Source of the DNA: Prosthecobacter sp. | GTDB lineage: Bacteria; Verrucomicrobiota; Verrucomicrobiia; Verrucomicrobiales; Verrucomicrobiaceae | Reading direction: 5' to 3' | Assembly: GCA_030827515.1 (NCBI GenBank) | Contig: JAUREI010000004.1 | Coordinates: forward strand, 1 to 57,671 | DNA length: 57,671 nt | Shown here: piece after piece, positions 15,489 to 24,700 of the stretch | Numbering within the stretch: position 1 is the stretch's first letter | Layout: every line of letters starts with the position of its first letter | Program-made: the position numbers and the translations under genes | The notes under the pieces: generated by a model | Databases searched by the model: none | Told to the model about the DNA's origin: nothing | Seen by the model: only the letters and a program-made list of their open reading frames with translations

Positions 15489-15495
15489 CATTGGC

Positions 15496-15699
15496 ATGAT
15501 CGACTACCAGTCTGCAACATGGCACCAGCTCAGGAAATGGGCTGAGGAGCAGCTCAAGAGAGCGCGCGAAAAGAACGACGCCGTCAAGCTGCCCGCGGAC
15601 GAAACCGCCGCCCTCAGAGGCGAGATCCGGTTCATCAAAAGATTCCTCGACCTGCCCAACGCGGCAGCTCGGGATGTAGTGGCCACCCCGGACGATTGA
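15496..15699 (+). CDS. Small helical hypothetical protein (67 aa)
   Basis: This 67-residue protein is largely helical, as in WHQLRKWAEEQLKRAREKND and LRGEIRFIKRFLDLP. Its ATG lies just after a terminator and has no clear Shine-Dalgarno site, so translation may depend on readthrough or an unusual leader. It precedes the scaffold gene. A head-assembly role is possible by position only. Confidence 0.55.
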   Translation: MIDYQSATWHQLRKWAEEQLKRAREKNDAVKLPADETAALRGEIRFIKRFLDLPNAAARDVVATPDD

Positions 15700-15721
15700 T
15701 CTCGGTTGGCCCTGGCATGAG

Positions 15722-15747
15722 GCCGCCTTCGGGCGGCTTTTGTTTTT
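15722..15747 (+). terminator. Rho-independent terminator before the scaffold gene
   Basis: GCCGCC-TTCG-GGCGGC forms a short stem with a stable UUCG loop, followed by TTTTGTTTTT. The scaffold ribosome binding site GGAGG starts directly after it, at 15748. It separates the 15496 gene from scaffold and capsid transcription or reduces readthrough. Confidence 0.75.
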
Positions 15748-15759
15748 GGAGGCGTAACA

Positions 15760-16668
15760 GTGGATGAGAACCTGACTCAAGAGCAGTTGCAAGACATCTG
15801 GAACGAAGAGGCCACAAAGCTCGACGCCGGCGACGCGCCCGCGCCTGAGCCTGTAGAGGCCGCTGCGCCGGCAGACGAATTGCCGCCGCAAGACGCCGAA
15901 CCGGAAGTTGTTGAGCCTGCTGCTGAGCAGACCGATCCGCTGGCTTCACTCCCGCCTGAGGTCAGGGCCGCTCTGGCCAAGATCCCTCAGCTGGAGCAAG
16001 CAAACGCCCAGCTGCTGCAACACGTCAAGACCGCCGAGGGTCGCGTGGCAGCGATGCAGCGAGAGTTCCAGCAAGCGCGCCAGGCTGCGACGACGGTCGC
16101 ACCCGAACAGGCGCCGTCGCAGGGACAGATGGCTGCCGCAGCCAAGAACCCGGAAAAGTGGGAGCAGCTCAAGGAAGACTTTCCTGAGTGGGCAGGCGCG
16201 ATGGAAGAGTACGTCGCTGCCAAGTTGGGAAGCGTTCAGCCGCAGCAACCGGGCCTGACACCTGAACAGGTGGCCGGCTACGTGCAGCAGCAGGTGGCGC
16301 AGACCAAGGCAGAGATGTCCCGAGCCATCGAAGAAGCACGCATTGAAGGCAAGTACGAAAACTGGCGCGAGACCATCAACACCCCGGAATTCGCCGCCTG
16401 GTACTCCGTGCAAGCCAACGATGTCCGCGCTTTGGCCGACAGCCCGCAGGCAAGGGACGCGCTGAAGATGCTGGATCTGTACGAGAAGGCTCGCACGCGC
16501 CCCGCAACGGAAGTCCGACAAGAGCGCAACCAACGGCTTGCCGCTGCAGCAACCGTCCGCCCCGGCCAGACGCCGCCGCCCAAGACCCTGGGCGACATGT
16601 CACCGGAAGAGCTTTGGAACTACGAAGCCGCACAGCGCGAGAAAACCCGAGCGCAGCGCGGCTACTGA
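15760..16668 (+). CDS. Capsid scaffolding protein
   Basis: The 302-residue protein is acidic at the N-terminus, Ala/Gln/Glu-rich and helical in the middle, and basic near the C-terminus, a usual scaffold profile. It lies immediately before the major capsid gene. The start is GTG 15760 after GGAGG. Residues 9-19 include QLQDIWNEEATK, the motif shared with proteins from 8187 and 8393. Scaffolding proteins direct procapsid assembly and then leave or are degraded. Confidence 0.8.
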   Translation: MDENLTQEQLQDIWNEEATKLDAGDAPAPEPVEAAAPADELPPQDAEPEVVEPAAEQTDPLASLPPEVRAALAKIPQLEQANAQLLQHVKTAEGRVAAMQREFQQARQAATTVAPEQAPSQGQMAAAAKNPEKWEQLKEDFPEWAGAMEEYVAAKLGSVQPQQPGLTPEQVAGYVQQQVAQTKAEMSRAIEEARIEGKYENWRETINTPEFAAWYSVQANDVRALADSPQARDALKMLDLYEKARTRPATEVRQERNQRLAAAATVRPGQTPPPKTLGDMSPEELWNYEAAQREKTRAQRGY

Positions 16669-16696
16669 CCACACATCCCTACAAGGAACCTGAATC

Positions 16697-17755
16697 ATGG
16701 CTATCCAGAATTACGGCACCGTTGCCTCGCGGAATCTGATCCGTGCGGCCCAGGGCATGCTTGAGCATGCGCAGCCGATCACCGTCCTCGGTGACTTCGG
16801 CACGCAGCGCGAGATGCCGCAGAACTCGACCGACACCCTGGTCTTCCGTCGTACCCTGCCGTTCGGTGCGTCGACCACGGGCACCACGATCGAGGACTCG
16901 TCCCGCTACGTCGGCACTCCCGACATCACCGCGTCGAACTTCGTGCTGGCCGAGGGCGTGACCCCGAACGCGAACACGATCTCGTTCCAAGACGTGACCG
17001 TGCAGCTGCAGCAGTACGGCGTGCTGTTCAAGTACAGCTCGAAAGTCGAGCAGCTGTACGAAGACGACATCCCGGGCGAGATGGTCAAGCTGACCGGCGA
17101 GACCCTGGCCGAGGTGATGGAGCTGGTGCGCTACGGCGTGCTGAAGGCCGGCTCGACGGTTGTGTACGCCAACGGCTCCAGCCGCTCGGCGGTCAACACC
17201 GCAATCAGCCTGAACGCGCTGCGCAAGTCCGCGCGGACCCTGGAGTCGAACCGTGCTCGCCGCGTGACCTCGCGTCTCGCCCCGGGCGTGAACTTCGGCA
17301 CCCGTGCCGTGCAGCCCGCGTACATCGTGTTCTGCCACACCGACGCCGTCGCTGACATCCGCAACCTGCCGGGCTTCACCCGCGTGGAAGAGTACGGCTC
17401 GTTCAAGCCGATTCACGACCGCGAAGTCGGCGCCTGCGAGGACTTCCGCTTCATCTCCTCGCCGCTGCTGAAGTCGTTCGCGGCCGCGGGCTCGGGCACG
17501 CTCAACGGCATGCTGTCGGTGGGTGGCGCGAACGTGGACGTCTACCCCTTCATCATCATCGGTGAAGACTGCTGGGGCCAGGTTGCGCTCAAGGGCATGT
17601 CGGCCATCAAGCCGATCGTCCTGAAGGCCAGCCAGACCAACCACGCCAACCCGCTGGGCCAGTTCGGCTACGTGGGCGCGTCCACCTGGTTCGCGACCGT
17701 CCGCCTGAACGACGCCTTCATGGCCCGTATCGAGGCCGGTGTGACCGCTCTGTGA
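16697..17755 (+). CDS. Major capsid protein, N4-gp56 family
   Basis: The 352-residue protein matches the N4-gp56 capsid family in layout. It has MAIQNYGTVASRNLIRAAQ at the N-terminus, GDFGTQREMPQNSTDTLVFRR, ASNFVLAEGVTPNA and the C-terminal ANPLGQFGYVGASTWFA followed by MARIEAG. The fold is expected to be HK97-like. The gene is strongly GC-biased, as expected for high expression, and a stable hairpin follows it. Confidence 0.93.
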   Translation: MAIQNYGTVASRNLIRAAQGMLEHAQPITVLGDFGTQREMPQNSTDTLVFRRTLPFGASTTGTTIEDSSRYVGTPDITASNFVLAEGVTPNANTISFQDVTVQLQQYGVLFKYSSKVEQLYEDDIPGEMVKLTGETLAEVMELVRYGVLKAGSTVVYANGSSRSAVNTAISLNALRKSARTLESNRARRVTSRLAPGVNFGTRAVQPAYIVFCHTDAVADIRNLPGFTRVEEYGSFKPIHDREVGACEDFRFISSPLLKSFAAAGSGTLNGMLSVGGANVDVYPFIIIGEDCWGQVALKGMSAIKPIVLKASQTNHANPLGQFGYVGASTWFATVRLNDAFMARIEAGVTAL

Positions 17756-17761
17756 TGACCT

Positions 17762-17783
17762 GGGGCCCGGGCAACCGGGCCCC
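17762..17783 (+). terminator. GNRA-loop hairpin after the capsid gene
   Basis: GGGGCCCGG pairs with CCGGGCCCC around the loop GCAA, a 9-bp perfect stem with a GNRA tetraloop. No U-tract follows. It may protect capsid mRNA from 3' exonucleases or act as a weak terminator. Confidence 0.6.
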
Positions 17784-17803
17784 TACTCAACAAGGAATCC
17801 ACC

Positions 17804-18013
17804 ATGAGCGAAAGCATCAATGTTCGGATGGCCAAGGTGCCTGACCTCCTCACCTCGCGTGAGATCCGTCAGCTCTTTGACTCCATCCTCCTCGACCTCG
17901 CGGCCCTCAAAGAGGCGATCAACACGCATACCCACAGCGGCGTCACCGTTGGCTCTGGCACCTCGGGTGCTGCCAATGCCGGCACGATGGGCACTCTCAA
18001 CACGACCGATTAA
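17804..18013 (+). CDS. Small hypothetical virion protein (69 aa)
   Basis: ATG 17804 follows AAGGA. The first half is helical. The second half contains NTHTHSGVTVGSGTSG, a His/Gly/Thr pattern common in small phage structural proteins. It is the first gene after the capsid gene. Function is not recognised. Confidence 0.65.
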   Translation: MSESINVRMAKVPDLLTSREIRQLFDSILLDLAALKEAINTHTHSGVTVGSGTSGAANAGTMGTLNTTD

Positions 18014-18024
18014 GGAGTCACTCC

Positions 18025-18465
18025 ATGAGCTACAACATCGAGCAAGTCAACAGCGGCTATGCGTCGCTGACCGCCGCCGGCCTGGCCGAAGGCACCAACG
18101 CGGCCACCTTCAAGACCGCTAACACGCTGACGTTCACCAACAACGGCGTGTTCAAGTCCAAGTCGGCGACCGACAACCTGGCCTTCTCTTCGGGTCACAC
18201 CGCGCTGGGCAACAGCCAGGCCTGCCTGTTCGGCGTGTGGGTTAACGCCTCGGGCACGGTCTCGACCTCGCAGGGCCCGATCGTCGCCGCTGGCGACCCG
18301 TGCCCGGTCCCCGGTGCTCCGGCGTCGGGTCTGACCCTGGTCGGCCTGATCAAGGTCACCACCAGCTCTTCGGCCACCTTCACCGCGGGTACGACCGACC
18401 TTGGCGCCGCGGGCGTCACCGACGTCTACTACGACTGCATGGTGATGCCGGGTAGCGCGCAGTAA
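18025..18465 (+). CDS. Hypothetical beta-rich virion protein (146 aa)
   Basis: The protein is rich in Thr, Ser, Gly and Ala with alternating hydrophobics, and begins MSYNIEQVNSGYASL. AAGGAG precedes ATG 18025. Its position after the capsid gene fits a decoration or minor structural protein. A UUCG terminator follows. Confidence 0.65.
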   Translation: MSYNIEQVNSGYASLTAAGLAEGTNAATFKTANTLTFTNNGVFKSKSATDNLAFSSGHTALGNSQACLFGVWVNASGTVSTSQGPIVAAGDPCPVPGAPASGLTLVGLIKVTTSSSATFTAGTTDLGAAGVTDVYYDCMVMPGSAQ

Positions 18466-18498
18466 TTGCCATCTCCTAGAACCCTCCACTGGGAGTTT

Positions 18499-18527
18499 GA
18501 CGGGCACCTTCGGGTGCCCGTCTTTTT
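18499..18527 (+). terminator. Strong rho-independent terminator with UUCG loop
   Basis: GACGGGCACC (18499-18508) and GGTGCCCGTC (18513-18522) form a perfect 10-bp stem around TTCG, followed by TTTTT. It closes the scaffold-capsid unit. The next gene starts 37 bases later and has no obvious promoter. Confidence 0.9.
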
Positions 18528-18563
18528 GGCGCAGCGCTTTCATCAACCGTAGGAGAGATCGAG

Positions 18564-18989
18564 ATGGCACTTAAAAAAGACGCCGCACAAGGCGTGGAAA
18601 TTGTGGACGACGCGCCGGTCATCGAAACCGTGGCCGAGTCCAAAGACTTCCGGCAGCTCGCCGCCGACGAAGCGTTTATGAACGAGTTCGTGACGGTGAT
18701 GATCCATTCGACGACCGACGAGAACCAGGCGCCGCACGTCATCGTGAACTGCAACGGGATCAACCAGCCGATCATCCGCGGCGTGCCGACCAAGATCCGG
18801 CGCAAGTACGTGGAGATCTTGGCGCGCATGAAGGAGACTAAGTACTCCCAGGTGACGCGCAACCCGTCGGCGCCGGACCAGATCGACATGATCGCCCGCC
18901 ACGGCCTGGCGTATCCGTTCGACGTGCAGGACGACGCGAACCCGCGCGGCCGCGCGTGGCTGCAGAACGTGCTGGCCGAGCCGGCATAA
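18564..18989 (+). CDS. Conserved hypothetical virion-region protein (141 aa)
   Basis: Distinct segments are VMIHSTTDENQAPHVIVNCN, GINQPIIRGVPTKIRRKYVE and RGRAWLQNVLAE. Similar proteins occur between capsid and connector genes in phages. AGGAGAG precedes ATG 18564. Function is unknown; the conserved position suggests head completion. Confidence 0.7.
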   Translation: MALKKDAAQGVEIVDDAPVIETVAESKDFRQLAADEAFMNEFVTVMIHSTTDENQAPHVIVNCNGINQPIIRGVPTKIRRKYVEILARMKETKYSQVTRNPSAPDQIDMIARHGLAYPFDVQDDANPRGRAWLQNVLAEPA

Positions 18990-19004
18990 CCCAAAGGACT
19001 GCCA

Positions 19005-19697
19005 GTGAACTACCTTCAGCTCGTCAACACCGCGCGGGTCGAGTGCGGCGTGTCGGGTCCTGCGCTGGCCACGGTGCAGAACTTGACCGCAGGCACCGAG
19101 TCGGCGCGCATGGCGAGCTGGGTCAACCAGGCTTGGGTTGACGTGCAGGCTTCAAAGGAAGACTGGCAGTGGCTGCGTGACGCCGTTCAATTCAACACCG
19201 TCACGCAGCAACAGGTCTACACCCCGACCCAGGCCGGGGTGTCTTCGACGTTTGGCAACTGGAAGCGCGACAGCTTCCGGTGTTCGTCGGTTGGACAGAA
19301 CTACCGCGACGAGCAGCTGCTGAACTACATGGAGTACACCACGTTCCGCAACCTGTACATCTACGGGAACATGCGGACGACCTATGCCCGGCCGGTGGTC
19401 GTATCAATCGCCCCGGGCAGCGACAAGAGCCTGGCTTTCGGGTCGATCCCTGACCAGGCTTATGTCATCACCGGCGAGTACTACAAGAAGCCGGTGGACT
19501 TCAGCGCCGACACCGATGAGCCGGCGATCCCGGCCCGGTTCCACATGGTCATCGTGTATCGCGCGATGATGTACTACGGCGGGTATGAGGCGGCGCCCGA
19601 GGTATTTGCACGCGGGGAGCAGGAGTTCAAGCGGTTGATGAACCGTCTGGACATCGACCAGCTCCCGACCCCAGTCAGCGGACCACCTTTGGCTTGA
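19005..19697 (+). CDS. Putative head-tail adaptor protein
   Basis: This 230-residue protein begins MNYLQLVNTARVECGVSG and has a W(V)NQAWVDVQ segment and a C-terminal RAMMYYGGYEAAPE. This fits connector or adaptor proteins that bind below the portal in podoviruses. It starts with GTG 19005 and lies directly before a large tail protein gene. The assignment rests on position plus family resemblance. Confidence 0.65.
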   Translation: MNYLQLVNTARVECGVSGPALATVQNLTAGTESARMASWVNQAWVDVQASKEDWQWLRDAVQFNTVTQQQVYTPTQAGVSSTFGNWKRDSFRCSSVGQNYRDEQLLNYMEYTTFRNLYIYGNMRTTYARPVVVSIAPGSDKSLAFGSIPDQAYVITGEYYKKPVDFSADTDEPAIPARFHMVIVYRAMMYYGGYEAAPEVFARGEQEFKRLMNRLDIDQLPTPVSGPPLA

Positions 19698-19710
19698 CCT
19701 GGGGGCGATC

Positions 19711-21759
19711 ATGCCGTTAAAGACGCCCCCGGTTAAATACGATCTGGCCAGGCTGCAGGGCGGCCTAGACCAGGTCACGCCGATGCTGTCGTTGCCGCCA
19801 GGCGTGTGCCGGCAGGCAACCAACTTTGAGCACAGCATCACGGGCGGTTACACCCGCATTGCGGGCTACGACCGTTTCGATGGTCGCGCCAATCCTTCGG
19901 ACGCGACCTACCTCCTGCTGACCATCACCGTTACCGCGACCATCTCGGTTGGTGACACGTTGACCGGCGCTAGTTCCGGCGCGACCGGCAAAGTCATTGC
20001 GATTGACGACAACAACTACGCCGTCACTCGGGTTACCGGCACATTCCTGGTCAGCGAAAACGTCACGGTCAGCGCGGCCAACAAAGGCAGCATCACCACC
20101 ATTCTTGGTATCGACAGTGATCCGCTGACCGACGCGCAGTACAGGCTGCTGGCCGCCGACGACTACCGCACGAGCATTGGCGCGGTGCCGGGCTCAGGCA
20201 GCATCCTTGGAGTCGCGTACTACAGCGGCACGGTCTACGCCTGGCGCAACAACGCCGGCGGCACTGCGGCCGCGATGTACAAGTCCTCGGGTAGCGGGTG
20301 GACCGCGGTGAGCTTGGGCTCGGAGCTCATGTTCGACGGCGGCACTGGCGAGATCTTTGACAACCAGACGGTGACCGGCGCCACCAGCGGGGCGACGGGC
20401 GTCGTCAAGCGCGTGGTGCTTGAGTCTGGTACTTGGGGCGCAGGCACGGCGACGGGGCGCCTGATCTTCGCCACGATCACCGGCACGTTCCAGAACAACG
20501 AGAACCTGCAGGTGGGCGGCGTCACCAAAGCCGTGGCGGATGGCACGCAAGCGGCCATCACGCTGGTCAAAGACGGCCGCGTACAAACTGTGATCGCCAA
20601 CTTTGGCGGCGGGGCGACGAACAAGAAGTTGTACGGCTGCGACGGCAAGAACCGGGCCTTCGAGTTTGATGGCACGACCTACGTGCCGTTGAAAACCGGC
20701 ATGGCGACCGACACTCCAACGCAAATTGCTTTCCACAAGCAGCATCTGTTTCTGACCTTTGGTCATTCGCTGCAGTTCTCAGCTCTCGGTGATCCGTACC
20801 AGTGGTCGCCTTTGCTTGGCGCCGGCGAGCTGGCGATGAACGACACAATCACCAATCTGTTGGTGATGCCTGGTGATCAAAGCACTGGAGCGCTGGGTGT
20901 CTACACGCGCAGCGACACGTCGGTTCTGTACGGTACAGCCGCTGACAACTTCCAGCTGACCAACTACAACACCGGCACTGGCGCCATCGCGTACACCGCG
21001 CAGACGCTGGACCAGGGCTACGTGCTCGACGATCGAGGCGTCATTGGGTTAAACGCGACGCTGAATTTCGGCAACTTCACGCCGACGTCGCTCACGATGA
21101 ACTTGCGTCCCTTCGTCCAGGTGCGCCGCAACCTGGCAACAGGCTCCTGCGTCAACCGCGAGAAGTCGCAGTACCGGGTGTTCTTCTCGGACGGTTCGGG
21201 TCTGTACCTGACCCTCTTGAACGGCAAGTTCCTGGGCGCAATGCCGGTGCAGTTCTCGCACCCGGTGACGTGCATCGTCGAGGGCGAGAAGCCGGACGGC
21301 ACCGAGACCAGTTTCTTCGGGTCCACCAACGGATTCGTGTACCGGCTGGACGTTGGCACGTCATTCGACGGCGGCATCATTCCAGCGTCGTTCAACTTGG
21401 TCATCAACGCTATTGGCAGCCCCCGGATTCTCAAGCGCTACCGCAAGGCCAGCGTCGAGATGACCGGCGACAGCTACGCGGAGTTTGCGTTCGGCTACGA
21501 CCTGGGTTACCGCAGCGAGAACATCAGCCAACCGATCGACCAGGACATCGTCAACAATCTTCGCGCTGGCTTTTACTGGGACGGCTTCGTGTGGGACAAC
21601 TTCGTGTGGGACGGCAGCGACGTGTCCCCCGCCGAGGTCGAGGTCAACGGCACCGCTGAGAACATCGCGGTCCGATTCACCTCGGTGTCTAACCTCTTTC
21701 AGCCGTTCACGGTGAACAGCGTCATTCTGCACTACACGCCGCGTCGAGGACTTCGGTAA
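19711..21759 (+). CDS. Large tail protein, probable nozzle or stopper
   Basis: The 682-residue beta-rich protein begins with LARLQGGLDQVTPMLSLPPG, typical of phage tail proteins just after the adaptor. Around residues 70-125 and 205-270 are two similar modules with DTLTGASSGATGKV and QTVTGATSGATGVV. The remainder resembles beta-propeller-like tail nozzle proteins. It likely extends the portal channel. The stop overlaps the fibre gene as TAATG. Confidence 0.7.
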   Translation: MPLKTPPVKYDLARLQGGLDQVTPMLSLPPGVCRQATNFEHSITGGYTRIAGYDRFDGRANPSDATYLLLTITVTATISVGDTLTGASSGATGKVIAIDDNNYAVTRVTGTFLVSENVTVSAANKGSITTILGIDSDPLTDAQYRLLAADDYRTSIGAVPGSGSILGVAYYSGTVYAWRNNAGGTAAAMYKSSGSGWTAVSLGSELMFDGGTGEIFDNQTVTGATSGATGVVKRVVLESGTWGAGTATGRLIFATITGTFQNNENLQVGGVTKAVADGTQAAITLVKDGRVQTVIANFGGGATNKKLYGCDGKNRAFEFDGTTYVPLKTGMATDTPTQIAFHKQHLFLTFGHSLQFSALGDPYQWSPLLGAGELAMNDTITNLLVMPGDQSTGALGVYTRSDTSVLYGTAADNFQLTNYNTGTGAIAYTAQTLDQGYVLDDRGVIGLNATLNFGNFTPTSLTMNLRPFVQVRRNLATGSCVNREKSQYRVFFSDGSGLYLTLLNGKFLGAMPVQFSHPVTCIVEGEKPDGTETSFFGSTNGFVYRLDVGTSFDGGIIPASFNLVINAIGSPRILKRYRKASVEMTGDSYAEFAFGYDLGYRSENISQPIDQDIVNNLRAGFYWDGFVWDNFVWDGSDVSPAEVEVNGTAENIAVRFTSVSNLFQPFTVNSVILHYTPRRGLR

Positions 21760-24700
21760 TGGCCAACAATTACTACACGCACGGAACGTACCCGACTCCC
21801 AACTCTCCGGGCTCGTCCGCGCTGCTGCGCGCCGAGCTGGATTTAGTCAGCGCCGGCTTCGACAAGCTGCCCGTCCTGTCTGCCGGCAATGCTAACAAAA
21901 TCGTGGCGGTCAACAGCACTGGAAACGCGTTGACGGTTCTGAGCGCCGCTCCGTCGTTCGACGTGATCGACACGACGTTCAAGATTCAGGACAACGCCGA
22001 TGCCACCAAACAGGCCAGGTTTGAGACATCGAGCATCACCACCGGCACGGTCCGCGTCTACTCGTTTCCTGACGCAGACCTGACACTGGTCGGGACTGCG
22101 ACCACTCAGACCCTGACCAACAAGACGCTGGGCAGCGGCACGGTCATCAGCGGCGGCACGATCGACAATGTGCCGATCGGCAACACCACGCCCGCGGCGG
22201 GCAACTTTACGACCCTGGCCGCCACCACCAGCATCACCGTGGCCGGCGTGGCGGTGACCACCGCCTCGAACACGCAGACGCTGACCAACAAGACGGTCAG
22301 CAACGGCACCATCAGCAACCCGACGGTCACCGGCGGGACGATGGATGGCACGGTCATTGGTAGCGTCTCGCCGACCTCCGGCACGTTCACGGCCATTGCG
22401 TCGACCACCGGCACGATCGGCGGCGCCAACATTGTCACCGTCTCGGCCACGCAGACGCTGACCAACAAGACGCTCACCAGCCCCGTGGTCTCGGGCGGCA
22501 CGGTGGACAACGCCGTCATCGGCGGCACGACGGCTGCGGCGGGCACGTTCACCACGCTGGTCGCCTCAACCAGCCTGACGGTGGCCGGCGCCGCAGCGAC
22601 GACCTCCAGCAACACCCAGACGCTGACCAACAAGACGATCAGCGGGGCGAGCAACACGCTGAGCAACATCGGCAACAGTTCGCTGACCAACAGCTCGCTG
22701 ACCATCGGCTCGACCAGCGTCAGCCTGGGCGGCACGGTCACGACGATCTCGGGCCTGTCGCTGACCCAGCCGACCATTGCGCAGATCCTGAACGGCGGCA
22801 CGCTCACGCTGCCAATCGCCACCGACACGCTGGTTGGCCGCGCAACGACCGACACGCTGACCAACAAGACCATCAGCGGCTCGTCGAACACGTTCAGCAA
22901 CATCCCGGACACAGCCATCACCGGCCTGGGCACGATGTCCACCCAGGCGGCCAGCAACGTGGCCATCACCGGCGGGTCGATCACCGGCATCACCGACCTG
23001 GCCGTGGCTGACGGCGGCACCGGAGCGTCGACCGCGGCAAATGCCCGGATCAACCTGTTGCCCAGCTACACCGGCAACGGGCTGAAGGTGCTGCGCTTGA
23101 ACAGCGGCGGCACTGACGTTGAGTGGGCGACCGACGGCGGTGGCACCGTCACCAGCGTAGCCGTCAGCGGCGGAACGACCGGACTGACCACCAGCGGCGG
23201 CCCGATCACTGGCTCCGGCACGATCACCCTGGCCGGCACGCTGGCGGTGGCCAACGGCGGCACGGGCGGCACCACCGCAGCCGGCGCCAGGGTCAACCTG
23301 CTGCCCAGCTTCACCGGCAACAGCCTCAAGGCGCTTCGCGTCAACACGGGTGAGACCGACGTTGAGTACTTCACGCCGATCACCAGCGTCGGCATCAGCT
23401 CGACCGACCTCTCGGTCTCCGGCAGCCCGCTGACGGCCAACGGTTCAATCACGATCGACTTGAACACGGTGGCCGTCAACAAAGGCGGCACGGGATCTAC
23501 CACCGCCTCTGGCGCTCGGGTGAACCTGCTGCCCAGCTACACCGGCAACGGCGCCAAGGTCCTGGCGCTTAACTCCGGGGCAACCGATGTTGAGTGGGTG
23601 ACCGCCGGCGCCGGCACGGTCACCAGCGTCGGCATCAGCTCGACCGACCTGTCGGTGTCTGGTAGTCCGATTACCACCAGCGGCTCAATCACGGTCAACC
23701 TGAACACCGTGACCGTGGCCAAGGGCGGCACCGGCGCCACGACTGAGTCGGGCGCTCGGGTGAACCTGCTGCCGACTTACACCGGCAACAACGGCAAAGT
23801 GCTGGCGCTGAACGCCGGCGGCACTGATGTCGAGTGGATCGCGATCAGCGGCACCGGCACGGTCACCAGCATCACAGCCGGCACCGGCTTGACCGGCGGC
23901 ACAATCACCGCCTCCGGCACGATCGCGATCGACACCGCCGTGGTCACCACGCTGACCGGCACGCAGACGCTGACCAACAAGACGCTGACGTCGCCGATCA
24001 TCAGCTCGATCAGCAACACCGGCACGCTGACGCTGCCGACCTCGACCGACACCTTGGTGGGCCAGGCGACCACCGACACCCTCACCAACAAAACGATCAG
24101 CGGTGCGTCGAACACCCTGAGCAACATCGGCAACAGTTCGCTGACCAACAGCTCAGTCACGATCGGCACCACCAGCGTGAGCCTGGGCGCCACGGCTTCG
24201 AGCCTGGCGGGCCTGAACAGCGTGGCGCTGCGTAACGCCGGCACCGGCGCGTTTGACCTGACGGTCTCGCACAACGGCACGCTGACGGCCGGCCGCGCGC
24301 TGACGTTCAACGTCAACGACGCTGCCAGGACGATCAACCTCGGCGGCAACGTCACGACCGCTGGGGCGTTCACCACCAGCGGCGCGTTCGGCCTGACGCT
24401 GACGGCCACGGCGCTGACCAACGTCACTCTGCCGACGACCGGCACGCTGGCCACCTTGGCTGGCACCGAGACGTTCACCAACAAGACGCTAACCAGCCCG
24501 ACCGTCTCCGGCGGCACGATCAACAACGCGGTCATCGGCGGCACGACGCCGGCCGCTGGCACGTTCACGGCGCTGACGGCCAACGGTAACGTGATCCTCG
24601 GCGACAACACGCTTGACACGCTGCAGATCTACGCCAACGCAGTCACCTGGTCCGGCACGCCGACGCACTCCTCGAACCACACGTTCAGCGGCGATGTCGC

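Noticed and set aside
17762..17783. True rho-independent terminator after the capsid gene
   Set aside because: The stem is strong but no T-run follows, so it is listed as a stabilising or weak hairpin only.
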